Positions 62,444 to 64,000 of a DNA stretch of 64,000 nucleotides are shown in pieces; position 1 is the first letter of the stretch, and every line of letters starts with the position of its first letter. Source of the stretch: Myxacorys chilensis ATA2-1-KO14 (GTDB lineage: Bacteria > Cyanobacteriota > Cyanobacteriia > Leptolyngbyales > Leptolyngbyaceae); the NCBI GenBank assembly GCA_019359275.1, contig JAHHHP010000024.1, forward strand, positions 1-64,000. The letters are read 5' to 3'. A program made the translations under genes and the position numbers. The notes beneath the pieces are model-generated. The model had not been told where the DNA came from and did not search any database. It saw only the letters and a program-made list of their open reading frames with translations.

Positions 62444-63511
62444 ATGGTCACAGAATATACCATTTCAGTGTTCACAAGCTTACACGGCTCAGATTGGCGT
62501 TGGATCGAGCCAGAAACCCAAAATCAGGTTCGATGGCTGTTTCAGTATGCGATACCCCAATCACTCTTGGAACGTATTGTAACCAAACCGAACTTATCCC
62601 GAATTACAGGTGTTTTTCGATGTGTCAAACAAGCGGTTCGAGAAGGGTCTGACCTTGTGGTAGCCCAATGTCAGCGTGACGCATTTTGGGCTGCGATCGC
62701 AATGCGCCTACACGGGGCGAAGATGCCACTAATCGCTTACGCTTTTCACTTTGACGGATTACCAACAGGTTTGCGTCTTCGAGTTCTGAAATGGGCATAT
62801 TCGAGAGTGCAGCGTTTTGTGGTCTATTCGGACTATGAGCGGCAGAAGTATGCTGACTACTTCGGCATTCCGATTGATCGGTTCGAGTTTGTCCGATGGT
62901 CAATCAAGGCTTCAGAAACCGAGATGGAAAATGATCCCCCTCATAACCCTGGAAAGTATATCTGTGCGATTGGCAAAGATGGTCGAGACTATCCTACCTT
63001 GGTTCAAGCGATCGCTCAGATGCCAGAGCTTAATTTCATCACCGTTTCCTATCCTTACAATTTTGCAGGCGTTGAGCTTCCTCCTAACCTCAAAGCGCTG
63101 TATCAAATTCCAATGACAGACGCAATGAATATTGTGAAGCATTGCCAGTTTATGGTGATGCCTCTAGAAGCTGAAGATACATCGTGTGGATTGATGACCC
63201 TGTTTTGGGCAATGCTCTGCCGCAAAGCTTGCATTCCAACCCGCTCGATCGCCGTTGAAGAATATTTACCCGCAGAGTACGATGCGCCCCGCGTTGAAGC
63301 GGGTGATGTGCAAGGCTGGGTCGAGGCCATTAGAACCATGATTAGAGATGATGCTCGTCGCCAGCACTGCGAAGAAGTCGGCGTGAAGTTTGTCACTGAA
63401 GAGTGTTCTCATGAAGTGGCCCTTAAAGGCTGCCTTGAGATGTTCCGCAAAGAAGGAATTAACGTCCACTATGATGCGGTTTTACGCCAGGCGGAAAGCA
63501 GTGTTGTGTAG
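62444..63511 (+). CDS. Glycosyltransferase (GT4-like)
   Basis: 355 aa GT-B type enzyme. The N-terminal domain has VVAQCQRDAFWAAIAMRLHG, and the C-terminal Rossmann half has ICAIGKDGRDYPTLVQAIAQ, then FMVMPLEAEDTSCGLMTLFWAM, close to the GT4 E-x7-E region. It probably adds a sugar in surface polysaccharide synthesis. It lies 238 bases before a dTDP-glucose dehydratase gene, supporting that setting. Confidence 0.8.
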   Translation: MVTEYTISVFTSLHGSDWRWIEPETQNQVRWLFQYAIPQSLLERIVTKPNLSRITGVFRCVKQAVREGSDLVVAQCQRDAFWAAIAMRLHGAKMPLIAYAFHFDGLPTGLRLRVLKWAYSRVQRFVVYSDYERQKYADYFGIPIDRFEFVRWSIKASETEMENDPPHNPGKYICAIGKDGRDYPTLVQAIAQMPELNFITVSYPYNFAGVELPPNLKALYQIPMTDAMNIVKHCQFMVMPLEAEDTSCGLMTLFWAMLCRKACIPTRSIAVEEYLPAEYDAPRVEAGDVQGWVEAIRTMIRDDARRQHCEEVGVKFVTEECSHEVALKGCLEMFRKEGINVHYDAVLRQAESSVV

Positions 63512-63749
63512 TTTTCTTAGGACAAGCAACATTCCCATTCATAAATCATTTTTTGACACGGCAGACATGTTTGGCTCATTGCAGTTGAAACAGTTACGAC
63601 TGGTACATTAGGCAACCTTAGCTATTCGACAACTGATCCAGCATGTCGCGATGCAAACCATCAAAGTTCTAATCACCGTAATTATTTCACCATTTATAGC
63701 GCCGAAGTTAAGGGAATCACGTCATGAATGTCAAGGTTAGGTAGTTCTC

Positions 63750-64000
63750 ATGCAAACGTATCTGGTCACAGGCGGCACAGGATTTATTGGCTCTAACTTT
63801 ATTCTCAGTGCGAGACGAGAAGGTTGGGCAACCATCATCAATTTAGACAAACTTACCTATGCAAGTCATCCTCAAACGTTAGCCGCGTTGTCTGACGATC
63901 CTGGCTATCAATTTGTGCAGGGAGATATTGGAGATAGTGACTTAGTTCGCACACTGCTCGACACTCATCAGCCCACCGCCATTCTCAATTTTGCGGCTGA
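63750..64000 (+). CDS. rmlB: dTDP-glucose 4,6-dehydratase, 5' part
   Basis: Starts ATG 63750 and runs off the window after 83 codons. The extended SDR dinucleotide site TGGTGFIGSNFI, the LDKLTYASHPQTL segment and FVQGDIGDSDLVRTLL are typical of RmlB/RfbB, the second step of dTDP-rhamnose synthesis. It points to a rhamnose-containing polysaccharide cluster to the right. Confidence 0.88.
   Translation, partial: MQTYLVTGGTGFIGSNFILSARREGWATIINLDKLTYASHPQTLAALSDDPGYQFVQGDIGDSDLVRTLLDTHQPTAILNFAA

Overview
The window comes from a cyanobacterium, with high confidence. It carries an allophycocyanin operon (apcA, apcB, apcC), ndhO, a plant-type [2Fe-2S] ferredoxin, a PAM68-like photosystem assembly protein, an RRM-type RNA-binding protein and very frequent GCGATCGC (HIP1) octamers. 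Heptameric GGGATGA tandem repeats and dispersed palindromes also fit a filamentous, Leptolyngbya-like genome, but that rank is inference only.

Layout. 0-7 kb: exopolysaccharide genes (WecG/TagA-type transferase, Wzc-like tyrosine autokinase, GT2 glycosyltransferase) and a secreted alpha/beta hydrolase. 7-9.4 kb: a minus-strand oxidative-stress group with two Dps ferritins, an HTH/GrpE-like protein and sulfiredoxin. 9.6-16.5 kb: a SpoIID/LytB protein, ferredoxin, proline iminopeptidase, a lone OppC-type permease, an AI-2E transporter and an HD phosphohydrolase. 16.8-21.5 kb: an RND efflux pair, then tRNA-Gly. 21.7-25 kb: a double-DUF4114 protein, a hypothetical protein and a peroxiredoxin-glutaredoxin fusion. 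25.1-29.6 kb: an accessory island with a ParA, hicB with a broken hicA, a PD-(D/E)XK (HsdR-N-like)/ParA fusion and a ParB-like/coiled-coil/SAP protein. 29.7-41.7 kb: a radical SAM protein, mreBCD, ssb, SIMPL and START-like proteins, membrane proteins, a degenerate M48 protein, a candidate small RNA and an RRM protein. 41.9-49.7 kb: housekeeping genes (ndhO, mdh, murA, M48 peptidase), two tRNA-Leu and yggT. 50-51.6 kb: apcABC. 52-61.9 kb: a glycosyltransferase-like protein, cysteine lyase-like enzyme, RecB-like nuclease, GNAT, cutA, two paralogous membrane proteins around a phosphopantetheinyl transferase and a GH13 enzyme, then rpsO and the PAM68-like gene. 62.4-64 kb: another surface polysaccharide cluster begins (glycosyltransferase, rmlB).

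Two signals stand out. First, the two-gene operon at 27.2-29.6 kb joins a restriction-nuclease-like domain to a ParA ATPase and pairs it with a ParB-like SAP protein; I do not recognise it as a described system. Second, a palindromic box matching at 20 of 24 positions lies just upstream of both sulfiredoxin and the peroxiredoxin-glutaredoxin gene, which are 15.6 kb apart. This suggests a small peroxide-repair regulon.
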